This document shows, piece after piece, positions 1 to 10,229 of a stretch of DNA of 64,000 nt. The stretch's first letter is position 1; the number at the start of each line of letters is the position of its first letter. The DNA is taken from NCBI GenBank assembly GCA_025435555.1, contig JAIWWG010000090.1, forward strand, positions 1 through 64,000. Reading direction: 5' to 3'. The position numbers were made by a program, and so were the translations under genes. The notes beneath the pieces were generated by a model. That model searched no databases. It was given only the letters and a program-made list of their open reading frames with translations, and was not told the origin of the DNA. This stretch comes from Chytriomyces cf. hyalinus JEL632 (Eukaryota; Chytridiomycota; Chytridiomycetes; Chytridiales; Chytriomycetaceae).

Positions 1-823
1 TAACACAAACCTGTTTCCGCCTCATTTGTACCCAAAAACTGACCAACGCCGTACAAAAGAATCGCGCGACTACGTTCCGAAAGTCCTTGACTAACCAAAA
101 ATTCAAGCAGAGGAAGGCTGGCATGAGGATCGATGGCTCGGGCAACATCATCTGATGGTTCATCCGGCTCCGTTACTTTCGAGAGTAGTTTCATTAGACG
201 CCGTTTTTCAAGCAGTGGAATGGACTCGTTTTTGAAAATGTCTTCTTTCGAGCATGGCACCTTTTTGTTTTTTTATGCGTGAATCTCGATTTGTAAGTGC
301 ATGCATCCAGATTTACCGTATCAAAGGCACCGGCCCAGAGCATACTAACGCTCTCCACAGCCCTGAATTCGAGATAATTTGACACGTTCGAGTCAATCAT
401 TGTTTGAACAAGGCTGCCATTCGAGTAAATCAGTTTGGGTGCCATTTCTATGGCATATTTGCGCGATTGCTTGAGAAGCGAGCTTGACGGGGAGGTGGTG
501 GTGGGGGAGGGAAATTCGGTGTTGAGTTTGTCCGATTCGATTACATCATCGTCCGATGGGTTGCTGTAGGTGACGGCACCATTCACGTTTTGAAGGAATG
601 CATCGAGCGCGAGAGCTGCGCCAGGTCCGCCGTACATGTCTCGAGAGTCGAGATGGCAGACACGTTTGCCCGCCTTTGCAAGGGCCCTGTTATACGCCAT
701 TTCAGAAAAAAGGCCCGTTTTTCTTCTGTTGTGCCGTGTGTGCGTGTGGGATTTGGTTTACCCAGCAAGGATTGCTTCTGTTACGCCGGTGCCAAAGATG
801 ACCACATCAAAGTCGAGTGGCAT
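1..823 (-). CDS. Rab escort protein (REP/Mrs6-like), 5' part only
   Basis: REP presents newly made Rab GTPases to geranylgeranyl transferase II. Three exons fit: 823-762, 686-317 and 260 to the window edge, joined by GT-AG introns in phase. The start reads MPLDFDVVIFGTG, the Rossmann opening of the GDI/REP family, followed by AKAGKRVCHLD and MYGG. Exon 3 begins VPCSKEDIFKNESI, matching the family block with VPCSREDVF. The C-terminal part lies outside the window. REP is preferred over GDI because the block after MKLL, which reads PLLEFLVSQGLSERSR, resembles REP. A Rab18-like gene, a possible client, lies 42 kb away at 42742-43650. The GDI/REP family is nearly certain; the REP choice is likely. 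Confidence 0.85.
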
Positions 824-1813
824 TTGATTGATTGCGAATATATTTATTTATATTGGGGGAAACGTAAAAATATTTATTTATTTACCGGAGATAAATATGC
901 GCAGTGGAATACGAACGAACGCAAGCAATGCATGCATCGTAACTGATTCACTTCTTTAACATTCTTCTTGTCAAAGAATATCATATATAAAATAAATACA
1001 TATCCACGTGAATGTAAATATAAACATAATGCATCCATGTGGTGGAACATTCAGGCCGAGTCAAACTGCGCGTGACAAACAGAAACTTGACATGAAAATG
1101 TTGACTATACAAAGAGCGCACATTCCCAACAACGGACATGATGAAAAGTAAAAATTCCATAACGACAAAACGAATGACATCTGTATGCATGCATGCATTG
1201 CATTTCATAATCACCGTCCCCAATATGCCAATGAGTGAGTGAGTGAGTGAGTGTCGTGTGCGAGATTGGCCCGCCGCTTTCTCTTGATTTAAAACTGATT
1301 TTTAACAAATTGGGTGGCAGCAAGCAAGCGGTCGTTGCAAGATGAGGGTGACACCAAACACACACGCGAGCACTTTTGCATTCACAGCCACACTGCCGCA
1401 ATATTGTCTTATCAATACCACGTGTGTGTGCGTGAGTGCGTGTGCGTGTGTCCCTCTTGAAATACCTCTATTGATGATCTCAACTATCGGCATTTCCCTC
1501 TGTTCATGTTCTCTCAACAATGTCTCTCAATTTTGGTTATCTACAATGTCTCTATTCTGACACCGTTCACTGCTTTATTTTTGGGGGGAACGTGACCATC
1601 TTTACTGCACATCAAAGGAGGAAAAATGAAAAAAAGAGAGAGAGAAGGAGAGAGAAACAAAACGGAATAGATGGAAACAAACCCACGATATATCTAGATG
1701 GGGAGGGGCGGGGTACAACGAATCAAGTCTGAAGAAAAAGATGGCGAATGACAGCGAGGGGGATATGTCTCCCCTCCACTCCCCGATCTGAGCCTTCAGC
1801 TTTCTTTTTTTTT
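824..1813. other. Intergenic region upstream of the REP gene
   Basis: No exon chain or known domain is visible on either strand. It holds a (GAGT)n tract at 1233-1253, TG-rich stretches near 1421-1450 and a purine-rich block at 1617-1665. It should carry the promoter of the REP gene (start 823, minus) and the 3' flank of the lectin gene ending at 1814. Confidence 0.6.
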
Positions 1814-2659
1814 TTATAATGACCACTTCTGGGAAGCCTTGTCAGTGCACGTTTGCAGAACGAGGGAGAGGCCGTTGGCAGCAGTGTCGAGGCACAGAAC
1901 CTTCTTCTTGTTGGTGGTGGAGACCATGAGTTGGCCAGTGGTCTTTGCAAAGAAGGAAACGGAGAGACCGGAAGAGCAGGAAGAAATAATGACTGGGGCT
2001 CCAGCAGCGATAGAGTTGGCACCGAGGCACACGTCATCACCAGCCTCGACGGCAGCGAAAATGTTTCCCTGGGAGTCGATGGCAAGGTTCGAGGCTCCGA
2101 CAACTCCGGCAGTCACGGCACCGGCAGTGGTGTCAACACGAATCGACTTTCCGTTTCCGTTCGAGATTGGGGCATATTGGTAGTCAACGGTCCATGATGG
2201 GCATGCGGCAGAGGCTCCGACGGTGACAGAGTCGAGCAGGCAATCTCCGGAAGGAGTCTTGATTGCACCAGTGAATGCTCCGCTTCCAGACTTGGCAGAA
2301 GCGTCAAATTTGAGGAAGGCGACTGAGGTGCTGGCGCAGTCGGCAAAGGCGACAGCGTTGCCCTGAGCGGCGAGACACTTTTTGTCGAAGGAGACGATTG
2401 ATCCGTTGCTGTCGACAGTGTAGAGGAAGGAGCTAGCGGCGGTGTTGGCAGCGATGGTTGAGTCAGCCTTTGGCACGCTATATGGCTTGAGGGTCAAGGA
2501 AGATCCGTTGAGGACGCTGTTTGGCGCGACACTGTTGGCGAGACGCAGAGGAGCTGGGACAACCTGGGAGTCCCCTCCGACGTGACTGGAGGGACCATCG
2601 TTGCATGAGCAAGCCAGGGCTTTGGAAGCGGCGAGAAGAAGGGCGGTGAAGGCAAGCAT
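1814..2659 (-). CDS. Secreted ricin-type lectin-like protein, copy A
   Basis: A single-exon gene of 281 residues. The N-terminus MLAFTALLLAASKALA is a signal peptide and is followed directly by a Cys-Ser-Cys motif. The C-terminus reads CLDTAANGLSLVLQTC and ends with QKWSL, the QxW signature of ricin B beta-trefoil repeats. An earlier block, KKCLAAQGNAVAFADC, looks like another trefoil lobe. It is probably secreted or wall-bound and carbohydrate-binding; the ligand is unknown. It is paralogous to the gene at 4303-5163 on the same strand, sharing the CSC start, a PAP-RL block, the WTVDYQY and PISNGN blocks and the final QxW. An AT-rich TATA-like stretch lies about 50-60 bp upstream (2711-2722). 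The fold assignment is likely; the function is inferred. Confidence 0.8.
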   Translation of the reverse strand: MLAFTALLLAASKALACSCNDGPSSHVGGDSQVVPAPLRLANSVAPNSVLNGSSLTLKPYSVPKADSTIAANTAASSFLYTVDSNGSIVSFDKKCLAAQGNAVAFADCASTSVAFLKFDASAKSGSGAFTGAIKTPSGDCLLDSVTVGASAACPSWTVDYQYAPISNGNGKSIRVDTTAGAVTAGVVGASNLAIDSQGNIFAAVEAGDDVCLGANSIAAGAPVIISSCSSGLSVSFFAKTTGQLMVSTTNKKKVLCLDTAANGLSLVLQTCTDKASQKWSL

Positions 2660-4302
2660 TTTTGATGGGGGTAGGTTGTCTGTCAGGATTTCACAGTAAA
2701 ATGCGTCGCCTTTTATTTAAAATGAACAGTAGAGTAGGTGTAAATTATCAGGGTTTCTTTTCCGAGCAGACGAGTGAGACAAATTGGGCATCGTTCTTCA
2801 AATTGTGCTGAAATGATTAAATAAATTTAAAAATTGCTCATATAAACAAAAAATAAACAGAAAATAAATTAGTGGTACGACCCTGGGATCTGCCAGTTTA
2901 ATCGGACCGCCACCCGCTCACCCGCACTGTTGTATATAGAAAGTCTCGTTTTGAATGCAGGCACATTGGACGACCGACTAGACAGAGACGCGTGCATGTA
3001 TACATCTAATGCTCGGAGGCAGTTCTGTTCCCACCTACTTTCATTCATCTTCGCATTCCATATCCCCAGATTCAATTCAACACCCCCACACTTACTTGAT
3101 CCCAATTTGCATTGTGAAACCCTCACAGATCGGAGTTTTATTGAGCCTCCCTTTGCTTTGCTTCTGAAACACACGCTTCATGCATATAAGCCCTATGCGC
3201 GGCACTACAGTCGGGCTGCATTTTTCATTGTTTACAACTGATGTGATGCATGCGCACCAATGGTTCATTGGTTGCTTGGTTCGCTATCCAAATCCTTTTA
3301 TCCGAGCCCAATTCAAATGCAATCAAGGGTTTCCGTGCTCTTTGTTTATTGCTGATTCATCCACATGTGTGTATATTGGAGATTCTCACTTCATCACGTT
3401 GAGAGGAAAGCAAAGAAGGGAATGGATTCCTGTGCATTATTGGGAAAAGCATGTATGCCTTCCATGGTCCAGCACACTAAAAATGGAATTTATTCGGAAC
3501 AAACACTCCCCTTCAGCTTTTTTGCTTAATTCTTTTTGGCCCATAAAAGCGGGTGAGGGGACAGCAGTGACTCATCCTTTCGCCTTGTAATGTAAAATAC
3601 ACACTCTTCGATCAGGGGAGTTTGCTCACTCGGTTGGTGATGCGCGTGCCGTGGTGTGCATGTACTTTGAAATGCGCATTATTAATATTAATGCCACCAT
3701 AAACAACATACAAAAAATTCATGCGCGTCAAGCATAGTTCTCGCTCAATCAAACAACTGAGACTTCAGCGTTTTTTTATTTTATTTTCTTAGTTCTCACA
3801 TTTTTTCCAAATTCGTTGCTCGAGTATTCCTTTTTTTTTTTTTTTTGTTTTTTCAGCATCCCGCTCGCTGATTTGCCGAGAATGCTCGACCCAAAAAAAA
3901 AATAAACTCTTGAAAATGAAAGAACTGATGGGATTGAATTGCGCAATGTGCGAATGAGGAGTCGGGCGGGGAAGGGGTGAGGAAAGCAGGTTCGTTCGTG
4001 CAAATCTGTTTAATTTTTTCAGCACGCGCGCAGCGCACAAAATTGTTTTTTTAAAAAATTTAAAACGCACAAATAATATACAAAGCATGCGATATAGATG
4101 CACACAAATATGGGAGGGACAGACACGGGTAAAAGCAAGAATAAAAGAGAAAATATGGGATACGGGTAAAAAGCAAGGAAGGATGAAGAACGTGTTGTGG
4201 ACAATATCAGCAAATGAAAAACGCAGTCTACTCACAGACATGACACACATACTCACACACATGCATACAAAACAATATACACACACTCACTCACTCACTC
4301 AC
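2660..4302. other. 1.6-kb intergenic region between the two lectin genes
   Basis: Open frames such as 3180-3590 (+) have no domain, no splice chain and no low-complexity or membrane pattern typical of the neighbours, so I treat them as chance. The right end has poly-T and poly-A runs (3831-3846, 3892-3901) and a (CTCA)n tract. The lectin A promoter must lie in the left part. Confidence 0.55.
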
Positions 4303-4306
4303 TCAC
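4285..4306. repeat. (CTCA)n microsatellite covering the lectin B stop codon
   Basis: About five tandem CTCA units. On the minus strand the tract reads (GTGA)n, and the stop codon of the lectin gene (4305-4303) is a TGA inside it. Similar ACTC/GAGT tracts occur at 1233-1253 and 13617-13635. Confidence 0.85.
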
Positions 4307-5163
4307 AAAAACCAAATTTGTGAGGCGGTATCGGCGCAAGTCTGCAAAATGAGGCCCGTTCCAGTCAACGCCGTGTCCAAGCAAAGATTCTTTCTTTTCG
4401 TGGTAGTTGAGACCATCAACTGACTGTTGATTTTGTAAAAGAATGAAACTGCGAGCCCCCCTGAGCAGGACGTGGCAATGACGGGAGCACCAGCAATAAT
4501 GGAGTTTGCACCGAGACACGCGTCAACGTCCATGTCGTCCGGCAGAAAAATGTTTCCAAACGAGTCCAACGCGAGATTTGAACCAACAGTGGGCTGAACC
4601 GAGGCGGTACCAAGAAGCGCGTTGACATTGATGAACTTGCTGTTTCCGTTGGAAATTGGGCTGTACTGGTAGTCGACGGTCCAGATGGAGCAGTTGGGAC
4701 TGGCACTGACTGTGAGATTGCTCAGTAAACAAGCGCCGGAGGATGTCTTGACTGTGCCGGTGAAAGGAGAATTGGCCACCTGAGTGAGCGCGTCAAACGA
4801 GAGGAAGTTTGAACTTGTACTATTGCAGTCGATAAATGAGATTGCGTCAGACTGAGCAGAAAGACACATTTTGTCAGAGCTTGAAATTACTCCGGCCGCG
4901 TTTACTGTGTATAGGAGAGGGCTCGCGGCAGTTGTGGCAGCAGTTGAGGTGTCAGCTCTGGGTACGTTGTAGGGTTGAAGGGACATGGCTGAGCAGTTGA
5001 GGACAGAGGGAGAAGAGTTTGCAGTTTCAGTGAGACGGAAAGGGGCAGGCGCGACTTGGGCGTCGCCAATGACCATGCTTGAAGGACCCAGGACACACGA
5101 GCAGGCGTTGATGCGGGCAGCCGCCAGTGCGAAGAGGACAAGATGGTAGTGAAGATGGAGCAT
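4303..5163 (-). CDS. Secreted ricin-type lectin-like protein, copy B
   Basis: Single exon, 286 residues from the ATG at 5163; an in-frame TTG just upstream is not a credible start. A signal peptide (LHLHYHLVLFALAAARINA) precedes the same Cys-Ser-Cys motif as in copy A. The C-terminal trefoil element reads CLDTALTGTGLILQTC and ends QIWFL, with the QxW motif. The paralog has the same length, no introns and the same order of blocks, so the pair arose by duplication. The 1.6-kb spacing is large for this window. Its stop codon lies in a tetranucleotide repeat, so C-terminal length could vary between strains. Sugar binding is inferred from fold only. Confidence 0.8.
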   Translation of the reverse strand: MLHLHYHLVLFALAAARINACSCVLGPSSMVIGDAQVAPAPFRLTETANSSPSVLNCSAMSLQPYNVPRADTSTAATTAASPLLYTVNAAGVISSSDKMCLSAQSDAISFIDCNSTSSNFLSFDALTQVANSPFTGTVKTSSGACLLSNLTVSASPNCSIWTVDYQYSPISNGNSKFINVNALLGTASVQPTVGSNLALDSFGNIFLPDDMDVDACLGANSIIAGAPVIATSCSGGLAVSFFYKINSQLMVSTTTKRKNLCLDTALTGTGLILQTCADTASQIWFL

Positions 5164-5468
5164 GGGTTTCAAGGAGGGAAGGTAGTTTCAGAATTGTGAG
5201 GTAGTTTTGTTTTGAAGGAAATAAGAAGCAAAACAAGCATCCATAAATATATAAATAAATACGTGTTAAAAATGCCATTTTCGCCAATCAAGTGGTGTTT
5301 GATTAAACAATTTTGCCAAAAGAGAGCAGAGCAGCAGAGGCGGAACGAGAAACAAGACAATTTTTAGCACCCAACCAAAAACCCGACTGGCCACTTTGTG
5401 ACTGCTGTCCCCCATCTCCCCCAAACAGCACACCCAAACCAAACACACACCCACCGATCCCATCGCAC
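5164..5468. promoter_or_regulatory. Divergent promoter, lectin B (-) and receptor (+)
   Basis: A 305-bp spacer between two divergent starts. The lectin side is AT-rich, with a run of short TAAATA elements at 5245-5262. The receptor side is C-rich. No operator or ribosome-site signal is expected or seen. Confidence 0.45.
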
Positions 5469-6504
5469 ATGAAGTCATCCAACGACGCCGTCCACATCCT
5501 CTTTCTGTCGCTGCAGGGACTCGGCACCTTTGTCAATGTCTGGATCCTGGCCTGCATGTATCTGTTCCCGCCACCCAACGCTCGCCACGAGGGAAGGATG
5601 CGTCTCAACGTCGTCATTGCCCTGCTCATCGCCGTCTGTCTCTCACACTCCGTCTGTACTCTCGCTGCGAATGTGTCTCCCGATTACACAAGGAGCTACT
5701 GGGCCTACGCAAACAACTTTAATTTGTGCTCTCTCTTTGCTATGAACATCTGCGTCGCCATCGAACGATACGGCGCCATCGCCACTCTCAGCCAGATTAA
5801 GCAAAGAAGACACTACGAAGTCATTGGCGGCACTGCTCTTCTTGTCTATATCTCAATCATCCCTATGCTTCTTTTTGCTGTGAGTGCATGTTTTTTGCGC
5901 TTTCTTAAATCCGATCTGCCAGTCCCTCTAACCCACACCTCTTTCTCCCTCTCCATGGTCATAGCCGTCGTCCTCAGGCCTATCCCCACTCTATGGAACC
6001 GTGTACTGCACCGTCTACTTCTACATCATCACAGTCTACTACATTTTCTCGTGCATCGCCACAGCCGTCTGGTACTTCTTTTGCCACAAGCGGATCAAGG
6101 GCTGCCTCGATCTCTCCTCCAACGTTGAACTCTCAACAATCAAGAAAGATATCGAGGTGCACCTGCAAAGACCTGGCGCCCAGTCCCCCAACATGTACAA
6201 CGGAGTCATGGTCAAAATGCACCAAGAGCGCTACAGGCAGACCCTCGAACGGATGCAGTCCATCAACTTGAAAATGATTCGCAACTGCTCCCTCATGGGT
6301 GGCGGCATCTTTGTGCTGTACTTTCCCTACTTTCTGAACTTGCATATTTACCCTTACCTTGACAGCGCTGCTCAAGAGGGTATGACATCGTTTGCAAAGT
6401 ACTTTGCTTTGCTGGATATCCTTTGGACTCCTGCTATTGTTTTGTTCTTTTCTCCGGAAATCCGACGTGCCTGTTTACTGAATATGGTTAAGGAGGTGAA
6501 ATGA
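5469..6504 (+). CDS. Seven-helix receptor resembling class A (rhodopsin-like) GPCRs
   Basis: Two exons, 5469-5879 and 5965-6504, with an 85-bp phase-0 intron; 316 residues. Seven hydrophobic segments can be traced. The third ends in NICVAIERYGAI, placing an E-R-Y where class A receptors carry D/ERY. The last helix and the short helix after it read WTPAIVLFFSPEIRR, in the position of NPxxY plus helix 8, with the Asn and Tyr replaced. No lysine is seen in helix 7 where opsins bind retinal, so this is not an opsin by that test. A sequon (NVS) lies in the first extracellular loop. It is likely a plasma-membrane receptor with unknown ligand. Other seven-helix families remain possible. Confidence 0.65.
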
Positions 6505-7033
6505 GGCACCTCCGTTCTTTTCAGTCGGGGCTTTTTTCTTTTCGTTTCCTTTTCCTTTTTTTTTATCTCTTTTGTTTTTATTCCTTTTTTGTTATTTTTT
6601 AATTTTTTTTTTTTTTCGCTTTCATCGGTTCTGATGTGTCCATTTAGACTTTTTTTCCATTGCTTTGATTCCATAAACGCGGTCGAGCTTTTTGTAGAAC
6701 TGAAATCAGCGAGATTTTGTGAGAGAAGCTGGCAAGTGTGGGCATCATGGAGGGTGGGCGGAAGAGGTTTCTTGCGAGGGATGAGTCTTGACCGCTTCTC
6801 CATCCCGATATGCCCAGGCACTCGCCAGTACCGCATTTTTTTTCCTTTTATTGCAAGCCGAAAACACGGACTTGGTGAGCCCTCCGCCGTTTTCTCATTC
6901 AGACTTTTTTTTTTTTGCTGTGTGTTGACTCGTGTTTCCGGACATGCGAAAGATTTGCAAAAAAAAAAAAAAAAATGTCACATGCATGCACATACAAAAA
7001 AAAAAAAAAAAAAAAAGCAAGCAAGTAAGGCAA
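6505..7033. other. Intergenic spacer with homopolymer runs
   Basis: Holds the receptor 3' flank and the promoter of the FANK1-like gene. Runs of T at 6601-6616 and A at 6959-6975 and 6998-7016 stand out. The frames crossing this spacer are low-complexity Lys or Phe runs. Confidence 0.6.
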
Positions 7034-8406
7034 ATGGCAACCCGACGGAGCACCAAACGAACAAGCGTGGCAGCACGGCCAATCTTTGGACACAATCGCG
7101 TCGGTGATGCCGCCGGACAAGGCCCTCATAAATCACCGATGCTTCAAGTGCTGAAGGCCACCGCTCGCACAGCCACACTTGCCTGGGCGTTTGAGGCTGA
7201 CTCCACCCCCACACCCACGACAACTACCACTGGGACACAACAGCAGCAGCAGCAGCCAGGATCTTGTCCAGTGGTGCAGATTGTGAAGGCTGAGGGTGAC
7301 GATCCGCAGTTTACGCGTGTTTACGAGGGTTCAGATGATACGTATCTTGTCGAAAATTTGAAGCCAGAGACGCTGTATCGTTTCAAGATACGCGTTTGGG
7401 ATAATGATGAGCAGGACTTTTCAAAGACGTTTAGTGAGACGGCGGTTTGGACGACAGGTTTCGTGTTTTGTCTGTGCGTGTTGTCAGATCTTCCCTTCTT
7501 ACATAACCCCACAAAAAACAGATGAATCGAAAATCATCAAAGTCCAGCTGCGGTTGTACCGCGCCGTAACTGAAAACGACGTGGACGCATTTCATCAGCT
7601 GATGGATGATAATCGGACCGAAATCAACATTGAGATGAGAGACAAGAACGGAAAAACCATGTTGATGGTATCTATGGGACTTGATGCCACTCGATATGAT
7701 AAGAACTCACATCCTTCTTTTCTCGTTTTTTTTCTTGTGTGTCCCAACCCCCACCAGATTGCAGCACTCAAAGGAACAGGTCCCATGGTCGAAGCAATTC
7801 TATCATACGGCGCAAACCAAAAAACCACCACACAGTCCAAAAAAACTCCCCTATCCCTCGCCGTGAGCTACTCAAATTTGCCCGCCGTATTGGCACTCAT
7901 CAAAGAGCCGGATGCAATCAACTATCCCGATCAAGGAGGCAGCACGCCGCTCATGTGGGCCGTAGAACACGCCAACTTTAAAAACGGGCTCGAAATTGTC
8001 AGTGCGTTGATTAGTGCTGGAGCGAATGTTGATCAAGAGGATTCAAATGGATTGACGGCGTTGGAACGATTATGTGGGTCTGGTGGGAATGCGAAAGCGG
8101 CCCGGATGTTGCTCGAAAATGGTGCAAAAATTGTCAATCGAGTTGAAGGCAAAAAGAAGCTGACAACGGTCATGATGGCGGCTCTTAATGGGTATAAAGA
8201 CTTGTGTGTGGAATTGATTGACCATTGGGGTGCAGATCTTTCTGCGAAAACAGATTTTGGGCAAACGGCAAAGGTAGGGAGTTATATTCTATTAACATGC
8301 AAGCGCGATTCTGATTTTGTACCTCGCACAGATGATGGCAGAAGGGAGCGGCCATTCAGACCTGGCTCTAATTCTTGAAAAGAAAACACTGAAGGACGAG
8401 TACTGA
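7034..8406 (+). CDS. FANK1-like protein: fibronectin type III plus ankyrin repeats
   Basis: Four exons, 7034-7457, 7522-7667, 7758-8273 and 8332-8406, give 386 residues. Residues 35-140 form an FN3-like domain (LVENLKPETLYRFKIRVWDND) interrupted by a Thr/Gln-rich insert. The rest is ankyrin repeats, with KNGKTMLMIAALKG, GGSTPLMWAVEHANF and KLTTVMMAALNGYKDL. Domain order and length match FANK1, a testis and cilium-associated protein of animals and other flagellates. The start is the first ATG after a poly-A stretch. A polyadenylation-type AATAAA lies at 8442-8447. The role is inferred; its presence beside an IFT gene in the same window fits a zoospore-forming organism. Confidence 0.8.
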
Positions 8407-8533
8407 AGTGCCCTTTAGATTAAGTTCGATATTTATTGGTTAATAAACTGTATACTGTGGACACGAAGCCTGGTGAGTGACGGGGATGACCAGTTAAAAA
8501 ATAATTTGCACAAATCCATCTGTCAAAAAACAC

Positions 8534-9893
8534 ATGCACCCTTCGTCAGCTCAGTCGAACGGTCCACTGACTGACGCCGAAATCCGATGGCGGACCATCA
8601 TGTTTGTAATATACGCAATATCCTGGTACTCGACCTCTCTCAGCCTCAGCTTGTACAACAAATGGTTGTTCAGTCAGTTGAGTTTCTCGCGCAACCCCCA
8701 AACCTCATGAGCCCGGCAAAATAACAATCTATCAAAACGCGCATCCCAGAGACCACATGAACTTTGCATATCCCCTATTCACATCCACCATCCATATGGT
8801 CATCCAGTTTGTCATATCCGGCGCTTGCCTGCTCTTTATTTGGCCGTCCATGCGACCCACACACATACCCACTCCACGGGACTACTTTCTAAAAGTTCTT
8901 CCATGCGGCATGGCAACCGGCCTCGATATCGGTCTCTCCAACTCTTCACTAAAAGTGATTTCCCTTTCATTTTACACCATGGTCAAATCCGGCGCTCCCG
9001 TGTTTGTCTTGCTATTTGCGTTCCTATTCCGCCTCGAAAAACCAACCTGGAAATTGACTGGAATCATTCTGATTATTGTGAGCGGCGTGTTGCTCATGGT
9101 CGGGACCGAGACAAAGTTTAATTTGCAAGGATACCTTGAAGTTCAGACTGCCACGATTCTCAGCGGTTTCCGGTGGAGCATCACAACGATTTTATTGGCA
9201 CATGCATCGCTTGGGATGAGCAACCCGCTTGCAACGAGTTTGTTTCTAAGTCCCGTCATGGCAGCAAGTTTGCTCGTCGTGAGCCTGAGCTTTGAGGATT
9301 TGATGCAAATGGGCAACAGCACGTTGTTTCAATCAGGAACGGTGGAAGTGGTTGCGTTACTTGGGTTTGGCGGAGTGTTGGCGTTTTTGATGGTGATGGC
9401 AGAGTTTCAGTTGATTCGCGTGAGCAGTGTTGTGGCGTTTAGTATTGCGGGTGTGTTTAAGGAGGTGCTCACAATCTTTGTGTCGGTGGCCATTTTTAAG
9501 GATGGAGAGTTTACTCTGCTCAAGATTTGCGGGCTGATTTTGAGTTTGGGAGGGATTGGACTGTACAACTATGTGCAAATTCAAGCGATGCGGGAAGAAA
9601 AAGATTTGCGGCGGCAGTCATCAAATAATCTTGAATCACGCGGAAAGCGACACGCTGTGAGGGCCGCTAATGACGATGCAGATCAAGGAGCTTTGCTAGA
9701 TCCGTCAGGGTTATGGAGCGAAGGGGACGATGAGAGCGAAGATGAAGCGATTGCTGCTGTCTTTGGAGGTTACAACAACCTTATGGTTCGTGGATCTGGC
9801 CACAGGAGGATTCCTCAAAATCAACCAGAGGAAACTGAACTGGTCATATTTGAAGCGCTACCGAGGCCTTCTGGCCAATCAACAAGCCATTAA
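8534..9893 (+). CDS. SLC35C2-like nucleotide-sugar/triose-phosphate transporter family protein
   Basis: Two exons, 8534-8676 and 8750-9893, give 428 residues. About ten membrane segments are visible. Family blocks include SLSLSLYNKWLFS, FAYPLFTSTIHM, GMATGLDIGLSNSSL and FYTMVKSGAPVFVLLFAF, and the end of the core reads SLGGIGLYNYVQIQAM. These fit the SLC35C/E (TPT) branch, closest to SLC35C2 and its fungal relatives, which sit in the Golgi or ER. A long acidic C-terminal tail follows. The first splice is slightly ambiguous: a donor four bases upstream with a different acceptor also keeps frame. Substrate cannot be read from sequence. Confidence 0.8.
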
Positions 9894-10229
9894 AACAAAA
9901 AACACACTTCACGTGCACCTGTGCCCTATTAAAGTTTTCTGCGCTGAAAAAAAAAAATGTCCGCAAGAAATTCAACTGGAAGAATCTGCACATCTGCCAA
10001 CACGTATTTGGAGAATTCGATTGGAAAAATGAAAGTGAGTCATTTATTGGCCAAATCAGACCGCGTCTAAAACCCCTGACGTCAAGTTTACAGAATTTGA
10101 TCCCCCATTTCCCGCATGCAACTGAATCATACTTGCAATGCGCATGCAAATATCCGCTGCAAAATAAAATAAAAATGGCCTGTGTCAGCATACTTTTGAA
10201 AATGGACATCAGCTTGAGAACAAATCAAC
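9894..10229. other. Convergent 3' spacer
   Basis: Separates the transporter (+) from SIN1 (-). Short AT-rich elements (AATAAA-like at 10166-10171) could serve polyadenylation. No exon is seen. Confidence 0.5.

Noticed and set aside
1233-1253. GAGT repeats considered as telomere-like
   Set aside because: Short, internal, and not a TTAGGG-type unit; the same motif recurs at other intergenic sites.
3180-3590. 136-codon plus-strand open frame between the lectin genes
   Set aside because: No domain, odd mix of His, Cys and Trp, no splice partners and no support from neighbours; best seen as chance.
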